From: Thioalkalivibrio sp.
GTDB lineage: Bacteria; Pseudomonadota; Gammaproteobacteria; Ectothiorhodospirales; Ectothiorhodospiraceae
Direction of reading: 5' to 3'
Assembly (NCBI GenBank): GCA_007120155.1
Contig: SKOF01000375.1
Coordinates: 1 to 9,143 of the forward strand
DNA length: 9,143 bases
Shown here: positions 8,257 through 9,143 of the stretch, piece by piece
How positions within the stretch are numbered: the first letter of the stretch is position 1
How the letters are laid out: each line of letters begins with the position of its first letter
Made by a program: the position numbers and the translations under genes
Notes under the pieces: model-generated
What the model was told of the DNA's origin: nothing
Database searches by the model: none
What the model saw: only the letters and a program-made list of their open reading frames with translations

Positions 8257-8276
8257 GGGCGTACACGGCTACGCCC
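8257..8276 (-). terminator. Hairpin overlapping the minE stop codon (possible weak terminator)
   Basis: GGGCGTA (8257-8263) pairs perfectly with TACGCCC (8270-8276) around a 6-nt loop. The TAG stop of minE (8271-8269) lies in the loop and stem. No T-run follows on the minus strand, so termination by this element alone is doubtful; protection of the mRNA 3' end, together with the REP cluster beyond it, is as likely. Confidence 0.35.
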
Positions 8277-8526
8277 TGTGTTCGGGAAGCGTCACGTTCA
8301 GTTCCAGCACCTCGCAGTCTCCGTCGCGCTCGATCTGGATGCTCACCGCCTCCTCGTCCACCTGCACGTACTTGCGGATCACGTTGAGGATCTCCTCCTG
8401 GAGTCGCGGCAGATAGTCGGGGCCGTCCCGGTGCACCCGCTCCCGGGCGACGATCACCTGCAGGCGCTCCTTGGCCACCTGGGCTGATTTGCCCTTCCGG
8501 GAGCGAAAATAGTTGAAGAAATTCAT
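8269..8526 (-). CDS. minE: Cell division topological specificity factor MinE
   Basis: Small membrane-associated partner of MinD that stimulates its ATPase and drives pole-to-pole oscillation, keeping the MinC division inhibitor away from midcell. The 85 residues cover the full protein (E. coli 88). The N-terminal amphipathic membrane-targeting helix is MNFFNYFRSRK (1-11). AKERLQVIVARER (18-30) is the anti-MinCD segment. The C-terminal topological specificity domain holds YLPRLQEEILNVIRKYVQV (38-56) and ends in LELNVTLPE (74-82), both family signatures. The start at 8526 gives the usual N-terminus with GGGAG 8 nt upstream; an adjacent ATG at 8529 would add one Met. It begins 4 nt after the minD stop, the standard minCDE arrangement. 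Confidence 0.95.
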   Translation of the reverse strand: MNFFNYFRSRKGKSAQVAKERLQVIVARERVHRDGPDYLPRLQEEILNVIRKYVQVDEEAVSIQIERDGDCEVLELNVTLPEHRA

Positions 8527-8530
8527 CATG

Positions 8531-9143
8531 TCAGCTCCCGAAAAGACGGCCGAACAGCCCCTTCCTGCGCACATCCAGGAACCGGTGCACACGCTCCTCG
8601 CCCAGAAAACGCGCCACCGCGTCCTGGTAGGCCTGGCCGGCGTCGGATGCCTCGTCGGCGATCACCGGCGTACCGGCATTGGAGGCGTTGAGGACCGCCT
8701 GGGATTCCGGGATGACGCCCAGCAGATCCACCGCAAGGATCTCCTGCACGTCCTCGACACTGAGCATCTCGCCCTTTTCCACCCGCTCCGGGGAGTAACG
8801 GGTGAGCAGCAGACGCCCCGGGATGGGGCCGTTGCCCTGTTCCGCATGGCGCGTCTTGCTGGAGAGGATACCCAGGATGCGGTCGGAATCGCGCACGCTC
8901 GAGACCTCCGGATTGGTCACCACGATGGCCTCGTCGGCGAAGTAGGCGGCCATGAGGGCACCGCGTTCGATGCCCGCGGGGCTGTCGCATATGACGTAGT
9001 CGAAGTCCTCCGAGAGTTCCTGGAGCACCCTTTCCACCCCCTCGGTGGTGAGCGCGTCCTTGTCCCGGGTCTGGGAGGCCGGGAGGATGTAGAGCCCGTC
9101 CACCCGCTTGTCCCTGATCAGGGTCTGCTTGAGGTTGGCGTCG
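8531..9143 (-). CDS. minD: Septum site-determining ATPase MinD (5' part outside window)
   Basis: Deviant Walker A ATPase of the ParA/MinD family that binds the inner membrane in its ATP form, recruits MinC and is released by MinE. About 203 C-terminal residues are visible; the frame is open to the window's right edge, so the Walker A region is missing. Visible family motifs include YILPASQTRDKDALT, CDSPAGIERGALMA, TTNPEVSSVRDSDRILG-like sequence (here VTNPEVSSVRDSDRILGIL), LLLTRYSP, and DLLGVIPES. The C-terminus is RRKGLFGRLFGS, the amphipathic membrane-targeting helix. The first visible codons read DANLKQTLIRDKR, matching the E. coli MinD stretch DATLNQALIKDKR, which supports extension beyond the in-frame ATG at 9103. 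minC is expected further right and outside the window. It is followed 4 nt later by minE. Confidence 0.95.
   Translation of the reverse strand, partial: DANLKQTLIRDKRVDGLYILPASQTRDKDALTTEGVERVLQELSEDFDYVICDSPAGIERGALMAAYFADEAIVVTNPEVSSVRDSDRILGILSSKTRHAEQGNGPIPGRLLLTRYSPERVEKGEMLSVEDVQEILAVDLLGVIPESQAVLNASNAGTPVIADEASDAGQAYQDAVARFLGEERVHRFLDVRRKGLFGRLFGS

Noticed and set aside
7928..8416. Open frames over the REP cluster and opposite minE
   Set aside because: They cross palindromic repeats and the antisense of minE, with no domain or start signal.

Overview
The window looks like chromosomal DNA from a high-GC gammaproteobacterium. MinD, MinE and RecQ read as gammaproteobacterial, and together with a Tat-exported TRAP solute-binding protein and REP-type repeats beginning GTAGGAG they suggest something near the Ectothiorhodospiraceae. 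That placement is an inference from remembered protein sequences, not a search. Every gene except the peroxiredoxin lies on the minus strand.

Layout: positions 1-1848 hold two genes of a TRAP transporter operon read leftwards: dctP (solute-binding protein) and then the 5' part of dctQ (small permease), with a perfect 12-bp hairpin between them. The large permease dctM would be expected beyond the left edge. Positions 1849-2405 are a 557-nt gap with no convincing gene, separating dctP from the divergent peroxiredoxin gene (2406-2918, plus). The peroxiredoxin converges, 24 nt apart, on a beta-hydroxyacid dehydrogenase of the tartronate-semialdehyde reductase type (2943-3836). Next come an exported histidine phosphatase (4035-4610) and an unrecognised 109-residue protein (4620-4949), which form a tight pair. 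Positions 5061-7816 hold a DEDDh exonuclease gene followed directly by recQ, very probably one operon, preceded by an AT-rich island that looks like its promoter region. Positions 8046-8220 hold a cluster of REP-like palindromes. At the right edge minE and the C-terminal two thirds of minD are the end of a min operon.

How the parts work together: DctP and DctQ serve Na+/H+-driven uptake of a small organic acid. The dehydrogenase probably reduces or oxidises a C3-C4 hydroxyacid semialdehyde, so organic-acid metabolism links the two only loosely. The peroxiredoxin detoxifies peroxides. The exonuclease and RecQ plausibly act together on DNA ends or stalled forks. MinD and MinE place the division septum. 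These are mostly ordinary housekeeping and metabolic genes, and I see no phage, CRISPR, toxin-antitoxin or recognised defence system. The features most worth a second look are the exonuclease-recQ pairing, the REP cluster with a compensatory base-pair change, the dctP-dctQ hairpin, and the AT-rich operator-like region.
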